Shown piece by piece: positions 47,194 to 57,461 of a stretch of DNA of 64,000 nt. The notes beneath the pieces were generated by a model. It was given only the letters and a program-made list of their open reading frames with translations, was not told the DNA's origin and did no database searches. Origin of the DNA: Tipula vernalis (lineage: Eukaryota > Arthropoda > Insecta > Diptera > Tipulidae); contig OY282560.1 in assembly GCA_958295665.1 (NCBI GenBank), positions 29,439,992 through 29,503,991 on the forward strand. Direction: 5' to 3'. The translations under genes were made by a program, and so were the position numbers. How positions within the stretch are numbered: the first letter of the stretch is position 1; each line of letters starts with the position of its first letter.

Positions 47194-47371
47194 CAAACGT
47201 CATGTCAACTGTTTTCTTGTTCTGCACGAAATTACCAACTGTAGTTACCGCGTAAATAAACCTGACTTTGATAAAATCGCAAAAGTTGTAGTAGGCTATT
47301 TCGATATTTGTTTTATTTAAATAAACAAAATTAATTTTCATTTAAACCAAGAACTCGTAACGAACTGGAAT

Positions 47372-47938
47372 ATGTCTTTAAAACCGCTGCTTTTGGATTT
47401 GGAAGAACAAATGGCTGATGCAAATGGATATGGTCTTTACCCGGATTTACACCGTTGCCCATATTTAATGAGACGATACCCTCATAATCCACAATCACAT
47501 TGGCAGAATCATTGTGGGACAAGCGTGTGCGGCAACCTACACAAACCAATACCAAAGAAGGGGAAAGATGGTTTTGAGATTAAAATGAACGTACAAAATT
47601 TTGCCCCGAACGAGATAACCGTAAAAGTGGTCGAAAATAATGTTGTGATTGAAGCAAAACATGACGAAAGATCAGATGATCATGGATCAGTATTTCGTCA
47701 TTTTATCAGAAAATATATAGTACCAAGTGACTGCGACATGGAAAAAGTTATTTCGACCTTGTCGTCAGATGGTATCGTTTCGGTTAAATCGCCGTTAAAA
47801 TGCACTAAGGATGATCCATCGATTGAACGAGTAATTGAAATCCAATCAACGGGACCAGCTAATTTGTCGAAGACAAAGAGAAATGAAGAGGATTCTGATG
47901 GATGGGAAACCAATCAACCAAAACCAGAGAAATCGTAA
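47372..47938 (+). CDS. Small heat-shock protein (188 aa)
   Basis: Hsp20/alpha-crystallin chaperone, single exon. Start MSLKPLLLDLEEQM, with NGYGLYPDL matching its paralogues. The N-terminal region has a histidine/cysteine-containing stretch (HWQNHCGTSVCGN). The crystallin domain spans about 66-142 (KDGFEIKMNVQNFAPNEI, VVIEAKHDERSDDHG, LSSDGIVSVKSP). The usual LTIKA is altered to VSVKS. The tail SIERVIEIQSTGPANLS has the I-E-I motif at 155-157, followed by a charged C-terminus. An AATAAA poly(A) signal lies at 47947-47952, nine bases after the stop. Confidence 0.93.
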   Translation: MSLKPLLLDLEEQMADANGYGLYPDLHRCPYLMRRYPHNPQSHWQNHCGTSVCGNLHKPIPKKGKDGFEIKMNVQNFAPNEITVKVVENNVVIEAKHDERSDDHGSVFRHFIRKYIVPSDCDMEKVISTLSSDGIVSVKSPLKCTKDDPSIERVIEIQSTGPANLSKTKRNEEDSDGWETNQPKPEKS

Positions 47939-47952
47939 TTTCTTTAAATAAA

Positions 47953-48222
47953 ATGTTTGTTTTAATAATTTAATTTAAAAATCTGTATTTTGCTTTTCCG
48001 CTAACTGAAATAATTGTATAAATTAAAAAAACGAATTTTTTTGTGTACTAGATTTATAATAAAAAAAAAAAAATGATCTATTACAATTTAGCAGTGTTTT
48101 CGTTTACTTCGCCATCTCTAGATCGGTTCACATACTAAAATGACATTAGTAAGTAAACGTCAAAATTCCGCAGAAAAAAATGTGAGAAATACGTAAATAC
48201 TCGAAAAATAATAAATTTTATA
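47953..48222. other. Intergenic between sHSP and valyl-tRNA synthetase
   Basis: AT-rich, with a poly(A) run near 48061-48073 and no gene. It should include the ValRS promoter, but no TATA box is evident. Confidence 0.4.
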
Positions 48223-51200
48223 ATGAAACGGACACTAATAGGTTTGTAAAGTATTTAATTAGCATTATAAATAAACGGGATAATTGATTTCGTTTAATTT
48301 TAGATAAAATTGCAAAAGCATATCAACCAAAAATAGTGGAATCTAAAAAGATCATATGCGCTCCAAAGCCAATAGCGAACCAATGTAATGAGCGATTTAC
48401 ATTACTATTTCCACCACCAAATGTAACCGGAGATCTCCATTTAGGCCATGCCCTAACCCTAACCATACAAGATGTGTTGTCCCGTCATAAACGGGATTTA
48501 GGTTATAATGTTTCGTTTGTGCCCGGTTTCGATCATGCTGGTATTGCTACACAAATTGTGGTCGAAAAGAATCTCTGGAGTAGAACAGGAAAAACAAGAC
48601 ATGACATTGGCCGCGACGAGTTTATACAGGAGATATGGAAATGGAAAAAATCTAAAGAAGCTTCCATGAAATCTGACTTCGAGAAAATGGCCATTACATT
48701 CGATTGGGATCGCGAGTATTTTACTCTGGATGAGAAAAGATCGAATGCCGTGAATGAGGCTTTCGTGCAATTACACGATAAAGGAGTAATTTATCGAAAA
48801 AAATCTTTAATAAATTGGTCGTGTAGCCTCGAGTCGGCCATATCTGATATCGAAGTTGAAAGTGTTTTGATTGAAAAACCGACAAAAAGGTATGTGCCAG
48901 GATATTCAGATCCCATTACGTTTGGCCAAATATATGACATAAGCTATAAATTGTTTGATTCAAACGAAGAAATCGTTATATCTACCACGAGGCCAGAAAC
49001 CTTACTAGCTGATGTTGCCGTTGCCGTAAACCCAAATGATCCACGTTACAGCAAATATTTAAACTCGGAAACATATTTGTGGCATCCATTCCGTAAATGT
49101 CCCATACCCGTAATCTTTGATATTTCGGTCGATATGGAGTTTGGCACTGGTGCCGTAAAAATCACCCCACCTCATGACAAAAATGATTTTGAAGTTGCCA
49201 AACAGCATGGTCTGCCGCTAGGACAATCGGTAATTGCAAAAAATGGCAAAATGATTTCACCCGGGACTCCATTTAATAATCTGTCAAGATTTCGGGCTCG
49301 GACAGAAATGATATCGGCTCTAACGGATTTAAAATTATTTCGGGGCGTTCGGCCACACAAAATGAATTTACCCGTATGCTCACGATCGAACGATATAATC
49401 GAGTATTTAATGCAACCACAGTGGTTTGTGGATTGTTCGAAAATGTCAAATATGGCCCTTAAATCGGTGACCAATGGAGAGATTAAAATTTATCCAGCGA
49501 TCAAAACAAAAGAGTGGATAAGGTGGTTGGCCGATTGTAAAGATTGGTGTATATCGAGACAACTTTGGTGGGGACATCAAATTCCTGCTTATGAAATTGA
49601 TATTGGGACGGCGAATAAGGTATGGATTGCGGCACGGTCTAAGGCAGAGTTGGATGCAAAAATTCAAAAACAACTACATGTTTCGCCGGGCGATGTTCAG
49701 ATTAGACGGGATCCTGATGTCTTGGATACCTGGTTTTCATCTGGTTTACTACCCCTTTCTTGTTTTGGTTGGCCCCATAATGAGACCGAATTAAATCAGT
49801 ATTATCCTTTGAGCTTAATGGAAACTGGGCATGACATCCTGTTTTTTTGGGTGGCCCGAATGGTAATGTTGGGAAAACATTTTACCGGTAAAGTTCCATT
49901 CAATAAGATTCTCTTGCATGGCGTGATTTGCGATCAATACGGTCGTAAAATGTCGAAAAGTTTGGGAAATGTAATTGTTCCAGACCAAGTGATTAATGGC
50001 TGTAGTTTGGATGAGATGCAAACAAAATTAAAAGAAAATTTTGCAAATGGTGTAATTTCGCAGGAGGAATATGGAAAATCTAAATTAAGTAAGTTTATCA
50101 TTATTAATCAGTAATACAATTTTCAATTGTCAATTATTTTTCTTATACCAAAATCAGATCAAGAAAAATCATTCCCCACCGGAATTCCAGAATGTGGTGT
50201 TGATGCTCTCCGTTTCACGCTGTGCTCTTCGAATGTCCAGAGTCATTTCATAAACTTCGACATAAATGAGTGTCACACGAATAAATTGTTCTTCAATAAA
50301 ATTTGGCAAGCGACCAAATATTTTCTGATGTCGCTCGAGAAGAACGATAATTCGATTGGAAGTTTGGAAAATTTCGATGAGTCAAGTTTATCGAAAATAG
50401 ACCAATGGATTTTGAGCCGACTTGCCGAAACTGTAGACACGGTGAACGCGCAAATTGAGAAATATCATTTTCATTTAGCGACTGCGGCTTTAAAAAATTT
50501 TTTTTATTACAATTTTTGTGATATTTATCTGGAAGCCACAAAGCCAGCATTAAGTCAAAATAAAATTACAGGAGCTGGTCAAAATCATTTAAGCGTGTTA
50601 GCTATTTGTTTATCACTTGGGCTGCAAAATATGTCTTATTTTACACCATTTTTAAGCGCAGAACTTTTAAGCTACCTTCCAGACACTAGTGCAATAAGCA
50701 AAAATCTATATTCGTTCCGAAATCTTGAGTTGGAACAAGAAATTGAAGAAATTCTTGAAATTTCTGCATCAATACGGCAAATTAATAGTCAGCATAGTAT
50801 AACGCGAAAATTAAATCCCGTAATTGTGATTCATTCACCGGAATCGGAATATCTCAAAACATTGATTAGTTACAGTATTACAATAAAATCTTTAATCCTT
50901 TGTGATAATCTTGAGTTTCTCGATAAAGCTGAAACGTTTGATCAAATGGATTTTTTGATTAAATCGACAGCTAGTCACAATTGTGTGTTCGGTGTGTCCA
51001 TTCCGCAGAAGCATAGCAAAGCAAATTTTTCTGATGTCAATGCTAAGAAATTGGACAAATTGGAAAAGTCGTTGGACAATTTAAAGGATATTGTATCAAA
51101 AGACGGTTATATCAAATCAGCTAACAATAGTATTAAAGAAAAGCATGCTAAAAAGGTAAATCATGCACGAAAAATTTACAAACGATTTATTCTATCTACA

Positions 51201-51277
51201 GTTTGCTTTTTTTTTTACAGATTCTAGAGTTGCAGACTGAGATCGAGAAGTTAAGGACTTCAACTAAGCAAGGTTAA
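48223..51277 (+). CDS. ValRS-m: Valyl-tRNA synthetase, mitochondrial type, four exons (952 aa)
   Basis: Charges tRNA-Val with valine. Exons 48223-48241, 48304-50088, 50158-51155 and 51221-51277 are joined by GT-AG introns of 62, 69 and 65 nt, and the 2859-nt product is in frame throughout. The class I HIGH signature is PPPNVTGDLHLGHAL and the KMSKS loop is GRKMSKSLGNV. The editing domain has STTRPETLLADVAVAVNP, and the catalytic core has WCISRQLWWGHQIPAY and LDTWFSSGLLPLS. The third splice restores FPTGIPECGVDALRFTLCS, whose LRFTLCS wording I recall for the mitochondrial enzyme rather than the cytosolic one. There is no N-terminal GST-like extension. The C-terminus is a coiled coil (LDKLEKSLDNLKDIV to ILELQTEIEKLR). 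The N-terminus MKRTLIDKIAKAYQ is basic but short for a mitochondrial presequence. A poly(A) signal AATAAA lies at 51313-51318. Confidence 0.93.
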
Positions 51278-51318
51278 AATTGTATAGTTGGTATTATGTT
51301 ATGTTTAGATATAATAAA

Positions 51319-52018
51319 TATTATTTTAAATCAAAATATTTCAGGATTTGTTTTAAGGTTTCAAGCATGGGTTTTTTGGTGAAAAATTTCGCTTTAAGTT
51401 TGTGTACATCACACTAAAATACATCGCACTAAACTTAATTGAACACATTGTATCGAAAAATTGAAAACGGAAGTAGATAATGCGCATAAAATGCGCTCGA
51501 TATATTTATGATCAAAACACTTAAAAAAATTAAATGCGCATATAATAAATAGGAGGTTACAATTGAGTTTTGAGTCATACCGATAAAAATTGCTTAACCC
51601 CATTAATTTTGAATTAGCTGTAGTTGTAAATATATCATTACCTAAAAATGTATGGCGTTATCAATGGAAAAACCCAATTTCCCTAAATTACCGAAATTTT
51701 AAATCCCTCGGTATTTATTAATTAGAATTACTGATACGAGGTTGTGCATACAATTATAAATCACAAAATTGACATTTTTGATTGACTTATAAAAAACATC
51801 GTTAATCGGAAGTCTGATTTCAAATTAATGAACTTCATTGTCTAGCAGTATTGGCAAGCAATACGCTATGGAATTTTTTGAATGAATTAGGAACAATTCC
51901 AAATATTTAAGCAAGACCAAATAATTCCAGAATTAAATATTTTATTTATTTTTTTTTTCTTGTTTTTACCAAACTCTAAACGAATTTTAGGCAAGACAAG
52001 CTCCGGTTTAATTACGAA
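51319..52018. other. Convergent intergenic region
   Basis: AT-rich non-coding sequence. A minus-strand AATAAA-containing run (about 51936-51955) is a likely poly(A) signal for the gene at 52019-52517. The 64-codon minus frame at 51409-51603 shows no features. Confidence 0.45.
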
Positions 52019-52517
52019 TTAAAGTAATTGAACGATTGTACCAGGCGGAACTTTCCTTAATTCACCGCATGTTGCATCGTACGATAACCTCAAAGGACTT
52101 ACATTTCCTTGTATACAGTTGAATGTGTTCAAAAAAGCGTCCAGGTGGTTTTTCAGTTCTGCCATGGCTATTTTTATTCCGTTTATTTTTTCGGGCGGCA
52201 TAGGTGACGGTAAACAGTGGTGCCTTTTTTCTGACAATAAATTAGATTTCTCCACCAACGGTGGTTCCTTTAAGGTATTTTTTACTTAATATGGGCGAGT
52301 TTGAATAATTCAAGCCATTTTTTAAATTCGACACAATCGTACATTTTCTATTGTCATTTATGTCTTGAAGTGTTTTCATTATATCCTCAGGAGAGTAGTG
52401 ATGTAAAATTCTTTCCATGTCAACAAATTGTCGCTTAGTTAAATCTAATTGGGCCGGTGTTTTTGTTTTGAATAGGCTTTCAAATCCTTTGCGCTGCGCC
52501 GCAGTTAACGGTTTCAT
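52019..52517 (-). CDS. Unrecognised two-exon gene, 147 aa
   Basis: Two overlapping minus-strand frames in different phases become one if a 55-nt GT-AG intron (plus 52231-52285, GTAAAAAATACC...TTATTGTCAG) is removed. Exon 1 is 52517-52286 (232 nt), exon 2 is 52230-52019 (212 nt), and together they make 444 nt in frame. The intron size suits the other introns here. The product starts MKPLTAAQRKGFESLFKTK, has a predicted helical middle (VDMERILHHYSPEDIMKTLQ), then KINGIKIAMAELKNHLDAF, and ends RKVPPGTIVQLL. It has no signal peptide or membrane segment. I do not know the family. The alternative is a frameshifted pseudogene. Confidence 0.55.
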
Positions 52518-52984
52518 AGTTGATGTTTTATGTTTTAAAATTTGTAATTATGGCCCAAACTATAAATACTATAAGAATTTAACAGATCAATGAACGGGTT
52601 CCGAAAAATAATAAAACAATTTTATAATTGAAGCAAATCATGGAATAAGCGACTCCAATAAATGCCACAAGTTTTGTTATTTAAATTTGTAATTTGGATA
52701 AAAACTACATTTCCACACAAAGGCTTCCATTTTGAGCATATATCCAAGTAACACTACGTTCACGTAGAGGGTGGAACAGCAGCAAAGGAAGTATTAGAAA
52801 AATTGCAAAAGAAGTTCGGAGATAAAGGCCGAGCGGCGTATTACATTAATTAAACAATTAACGGGAAATAAATTTGAAGCTTGTTATTTAATAAATTGCT
52901 ATGTTTCTATTGTTATTACTGCGGCTCATCGATTAAATGCAATTGGTTTTAGTAAACACCGATGGTAACGACGCTTCATAACTG
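52518..52984. other. Non-coding, possible start of the Copia relic
   Basis: Upstream flank of the small gene. The plus strand from about 52760 may be the degraded 5' part of the Copia element, but nothing definite is readable. Confidence 0.3.
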
Positions 52985-54140
52985 AAACGAATTTAAGCAG
53001 TGACACAATCAAAACTAAATTGTTGCAAGAAATACCGTTGACAACAGCAACAAAAAGGGTTAACGCAAAACAAAAAGCAGTCGTTTCTATACCATCAATA
53101 AAAAAGGTCACAAATCTCCCCAACTGTACTGAAAAAAGTAAATATGATGAAAATAAGAAAAAGTGCAATGGTTCTCTAGTGGTAAATCTGGTGCAACTTT
53201 CAGCGCAGTATTTAACAGAAAATTTCCACAAGGGCGATTGGTAATAGATTTTGGCGCAATGTAACATCTTACCTTAAACCAAAATTAGATTTTCAATGAA
53301 AAGAAACCATTTACTTCTGGTATTATTGCGGCGAATAAAATAAAGATGAAAATTGAAACTAGCGGGAATGTGAAATTGTTAGATGATGTAAAGGGTGACC
53401 GAGTCAGTGAATTTAGTGTCTGGCAATGAGATTAATTTCTTTTCAGATCGTGCTGAGAATCGAGGTAAAAAAGGCAACCTTGTATGATTGAATGGTATGA
53501 AACAATGTAGCTGTGCAGTTGACGGCATATCAGTTGTTGTTGATAGTGTAGAATATGTACGTGTTACATGCTGCAATGGGACGCACTCACTCATGCTAAC
53601 TAATTCATACTGACTTGCGAGACCAACTGAAAACGCATCACTTTTTGGTGCCCGCTATACATCGGTTTTGGTAAATGATTTCAGTCGAATGAAATTTACC
53701 TTTTTTTGTTTAAGTTTCGTGAATTCAAAACATAAGTCGAAAATCCAACTGGAAAGCGACTCAAGAAGTTCAGGTCAGACAATGGAACTGAATTTTGTAA
53801 TCAACAGCTCGAAAAGTTTTTCTAGTATAGTAAATGTACTTGCCGAGCGAACGATTCGTACTTTAACTGAATGTACAAGATGTATGTTACACGAAGCAGA
53901 TCTTCCGAAGAAGTTTTGGGCTGAAACGTTTGGAACAGCAATGTATTTGAAAAATCGTTTTGTCTCTCGTGTTCTTGGGGGAAAAGCTCTGATCGAAATT
54001 TGAACTGGATCTAGGCCGAATTTAAGTCACTTGAGGATTTTGCAATGGTGCATGTCTCGCGTGAGCTAATTTTCATCCGGTATGGTGAAGGCACCGAAGT
54101 TGTAAGATTGAGCAGAGATGTCGTTTTCTTGGAGACAGGT
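52985..54140 (+). mobile_element. Ty1/Copia retrotransposon relic
   Basis: Broken plus-strand frames follow Copia order. NCTEKSKYDENKKKCNG (about 53110-53170) may be the end of a gag zinc knuckle. From 53239, VIDFGAM, a stop, then HLTLN resembles the D-S-G-A protease motif, and KPFTSGIIAANK and NVKLLDDVKG follow. At 53668, VNDFSRMKFTFF marks the integrase core. At 53840-54000, ERTIRTLTECTRCMLHEADL and PKKFWAETFGTAMYLKNR is the classic Copia integrase end. PNLSHLRIFA and LSRDVVFLE follow at 54030-54135, just before RT would begin. The sequence stops there. Stops and shifts are frequent. No LTRs were seen. Confidence 0.85.
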
Positions 54141-54500
54141 AACCCCTTAAATTTAAACTATTAAAATGGATTCACATGGTGCAATTGTAACATATACATG
54201 TGAACTTACCTTTATTGAATATTGTAAACTCACCTTAATAATGTAAAGGTTTTTACGTAGGTATGTGAATATGGTTGAATATCTAAAATGGTGGTGTTCG
54301 CATCTTTATATGGGGTCAGAAGTTAAAATAAAAAATTAATTATGTAAAAGTAACGATTAATTGTTACAATAGAGCAAAAATAGTTAAAATTAAACCACGA
54401 AGATAATAAAATAAAAAAAAACATATAAGGAGCACGTAAAGTGAAAATTTTTCGTGAATATCAAACGAGCCGCCATTACCAATTCAGAAGAAAATGGGTT
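54141..54500. other. AT-rich spacer, target region of the intact Gypsy element
   Basis: No coding signal. It ends in GGTT (54497-54500), which is repeated directly after the right LTR at 61302-61305. Confidence 0.6.
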
Positions 54501-55196
54501 TGTAGTGATTCACTCATGCAATTAATTATTCCAATTCGTTTATCCCTACAATTATTCGAAATGCAACTCATTTCGACTATAAAATATAATTGTATTTGAA
54601 TAGCCTTTTTTTGAGTTTAGTAGTGACAATTAAGTGTATTTTGATTTACTCTAGGGTTCGAATCTGTGCTTAAATATATCCCACATATAATATATTTATA
54701 CCTAGAGTTCGCTACTTTGTACTAAGCAGATATCTTAGACACCTTAGTACAACACTCAAAAACGATTTCACTACCATCTTTTGTAGTTATTCATAACCAA
54801 TCATCAATTAATGTTTTAGCACAATTTAACTTTTATTTCAGTGCGCTGATTTACGAGCGCAGAATATTCATCATATATTTTTAGTTCATCGTGTCAAAAA
54901 AATATATACACACACACTCTCTCACGGTTAAGCACGGTGACATACTTTCAATTTTGATAAAAAGAAAATTTATTATAACTAAAATATTATATTCCGGGTT
55001 TAAAATAATTAAAAATAAAATTACAGTCGTTCATAACGTGGTGGTGGTTTTTTTGTATTCCCCATATTTATAACGTTGAATTAAAATAAATAAATGCGGC
55101 ACACGCCCATAAATTTGTGTAGCCGCTTGTGAACCACTAAAAACGCGTTTTAATTATCCAGGAATTTATATATCAGAATAAACATTCGACTCCATA
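54501..55196 (+). repeat. 5' LTR
   Basis: Starts TGTAGTGATTCACTCATGC and ends GACTCCATA. It contains a TATAAAATATAA (near 54580), TTTCAGTGCGCTG (near 54837) as a possible initiator, and AATAAATAAATG (near 55086) as a possible poly(A) signal. A 60-codon frame within it recurs unchanged in the 3' LTR and is not a gene. Confidence 0.92.
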
Positions 55197-55212
55197 GTGG
55201 TGACCGTCCGAC
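55197..55212 (+). other. Primer-binding site
   Basis: GTGGTGACCGTCCGAC follows the LTR. Its TGGTGACC fits the complement of a tRNA-Trp 3' end for the first eight bases, then diverges. Confidence 0.5.
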
Positions 55213-56462
55213 AAAGGACACAATAGCCGTGAGGGGACCATCCGCAGGAGCGGAAACTCACATAACGCCAGTAGGCGAGGAAACACGCAATACGAGCGGA
55301 ATATTTAAAAAAAAAGGTGTTTCACTAAAATCGGCCAGGTGCAAAACAAGCACCGGCCACAAGGTAAGATTGTCTTCCAACATAATAAAAATACGTTTTT
55401 TTTTTTTAAGTACGCTAACACGAATTTTTTTTTATTATTTTATGCGTACACTACCAAAAAAATGGAGTCACAAACAAAAGAATAATAATAAAATGGAGTC
55501 ACAAACAAAGGAGGCATAAACAACAGTAAATTGCAAATCATGCAACATTGAAACACAACTTTTATCAAGGATACTATTACAATAATAACGACAACGCGGT
55601 ATAAATCCCAAAAAGATAACAATCATCCAGGAAATACAACATACAAAACAACAAAAATAAAAATTTGATTATTTTCAAACGGCGACAGAACGGAAAATTA
55701 AGCAACGGCGTAACCAACGCCTAACACAAATTATTTATTACCAAATCAACTGGTAACGGTAATTTAAAACATAAAAGGAACATTACAAAATCCGAAAGAG
55801 TCAAAAAAAACAAACACCAACGCACGTGGTGCAATGAAGCAGTGAAGAATCGCAAGTTTTTACAATTACAATTTTAATTAATATTCATAATTTTTTTGTA
55901 CAGCCCAAGTCGCAATATATATAAAAATCCAGTTTTATATTTTTTTTTTTAATTATTAATTTTCTTGCATCGACTTGGCTGTGTAACGTAGAATCATTAT
56001 TATCATTTATTTTCAAAATTGTGTAAAATTTCCACCACCACTCTTCGCATTAATTTTTTTACTTACATCCCGGTTCGAAGCATTATTTAACGATTGGTTT
56101 TATTTTTTTTTATTTTATTTTTTTTTTCTCTCTCGTTCGTTTTCAAAGGATTTTATTTTTCCGTTCGGCTAAAATTTCCTTTAATTATCTTTCGCAATAA
56201 AATTTTTTTTTTTCTCTTCATTATCAATTTTCAAAAATTTCACTTTATTTTTTACACGGTAATCATTCCAAATTTTTTTCTTAGTTAGTTCCTTCTGCGG
56301 GTCTAACGACTGTCGAGGCGACGACCCAAGACGAAGGTGGCGGCTCGTCCCGTACTTGGGGGGGTCTCGGCAGTGCAAACACTAGCAGCACCTTTTCACT
56401 TTGCGTTATATTTTTATTTTTTTTTGGGTTTAACGAAAAAACATATTTCGATTTTATTAAAA
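55213..56462 (+). other. Retrotransposon leader region
   Basis: A 1.25-kb untranslated stretch between primer site and gag, with several T-rich runs (55398-56280). The open frames here are short and conflicting. An in-frame extension of gag back to 56337 has no ATG, so the gag start is taken at 56463. Confidence 0.6.
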
Positions 56463-57461
56463 ATGCCATTAAACGGTGATAAGGGCGAACAGCCAAAACC
56501 TACGGGCTCACAAAACAAAAATGTTCCGCCAACCCTGCTTGATGCACACATCACGGGTGATAGTACAGACGTGAATATGGAGATCGCAGGACAAACGAAA
56601 TTGAACCTGCCTCCATTCTGGCATAACCAAGCAAATAGCTGGTTCCAACTGGCGGAGATCCAGTTTGAGCTCCGTAGCATCACCGCCCAAAAATCAAAAT
56701 ACGCACATATATTAAGTTGCATTTCACCCGAGACATTCGCAATAATAACAGACTTCCTCCAAAAGCCGCCACAAGAAAACCATTATAACGAACTGAAACA
56801 TACGTTATTGGCGCGCCTCGAACCCACCGACGAACAAAAATTGGAAGTATTATTGTCGGAGCAAAACCTTGGCGACCGTCGCCCATCAGAGGCATTGCGT
56901 CATATACGCGCACTCGCTGGCAAGAATCAACTGGTCAGTGAAAGATTCGTCCGATCAATCTGGTTGCGAAAAATGCCCGAGCTAATTCGGATCGCACTAG
57001 CGGCCCAACCAGACACAACAGAAATCGACGAATTGGCAGCGACGGCTGATCGGATGTTTGATATAATGAACATCGGTCCCCAATCAAATCGCCAAGTTCA
57101 CGAGGTACAACCCTCTTATAGTCAAAATACCAATAGACAGTCGAGAAGTAGAGTGCAGACGAATCGTGACCACAGTAGAGAAAATCGTTCTCCTGCACAT
57201 ACCGGCACGATCGCAGATCGCCTGGCCCGCTTAGAATCCAGATTAGATAATCTATGTCGAAGCGGTAGCAACAGGTCGCAAGGGCGACGATCCACATCGC
57301 GCACTCACTCTACCAATAACAATACCAACAACCACCAACGAGGTTTATGTTGGTATCATTACAAGTTCGGTAAAGCAGCTAAAAAATGCTACAATCCGTG
57401 CAACTGGCGTAAATCCAATTCAACTGCCAGCATGGAAGTCGATCCGAACACAAAAAACTAA
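56463..57461 (+). CDS. gag: Gag polyprotein of the Gypsy element (332 aa)
   Basis: Structural protein that would package element RNA into virus-like particles. The ATG at 56463 ([12 protein letters not shown]) is the first in frame. The capsid-like part includes [53 protein letters not shown] and [15 protein letters not shown], the usual Gag region of this group of insect and helminth Gypsy elements. A basic, serine/arginine-rich segment (about 235-290) precedes the zinc finger C296-x2-H299-x9-C309-x3-C313 (CWYH...KKCYNPC). This is not the common CCHC knuckle. The frame ends NTKN with the A-AAA-AAC slippery site over its last codons. Confidence 0.88.
   Translation: MPLNGDKGEQPKPTGSQNKNVPPTLLDAHITGDSTDVNMEIAGQTKLNLPPFWHNQANSWFQLAEIQFELRSITAQKSKYAHILSCISPETFAIITDFLQKPPQENHYNELKHTLLARLEPTDEQKLEVLLSEQNLGDRRPSEALRHIRALAGKNQLVSERFVRSIWLRKMPELIRIALAAQPDTTEIDELAATADRMFDIMNIGPQSNRQVHEVQPSYSQNTNRQSRSRVQTNRDHSRENRSPAHTGTIADRLARLESRLDNLCRSGSNRSQGRRSTSRTHSTNNNTNNHQRGLCWYHYKFGKAAKKCYNPCNWRKSNSTASMEVDPNTKN
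57452..57458 (+). promoter_or_regulatory. -1 ribosomal frameshift site A-AAA-AAC
   Basis: In the gag frame the bases read A AAA AAC followed at once by the TAA stop (57459-57461). A -1 slip places the ribosome at 57458 (CTA AAA ATT), which is exactly the pol frame, open from there to 60565. The heptamer fits X-XXY-YYZ. I did not identify a downstream pseudoknot or stem by eye. Confidence 0.8.

Noticed and set aside
46815..47341. Overlapping frames on both strands upstream of the 188-aa sHSP
   Set aside because: Four mutually overlapping short frames without domain features, in the likely promoter region.
48336..50114. ValRS start at the GTG codon 48336
   Set aside because: A 19-nt upstream exon with ATG at 48223 splices in frame and gives a normal start; GTG starts are not expected in an insect nuclear gene.
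54891..55073. 60-codon frame in each LTR
   Set aside because: Identical in both LTRs because the LTRs are copies; low-complexity translation without a domain.
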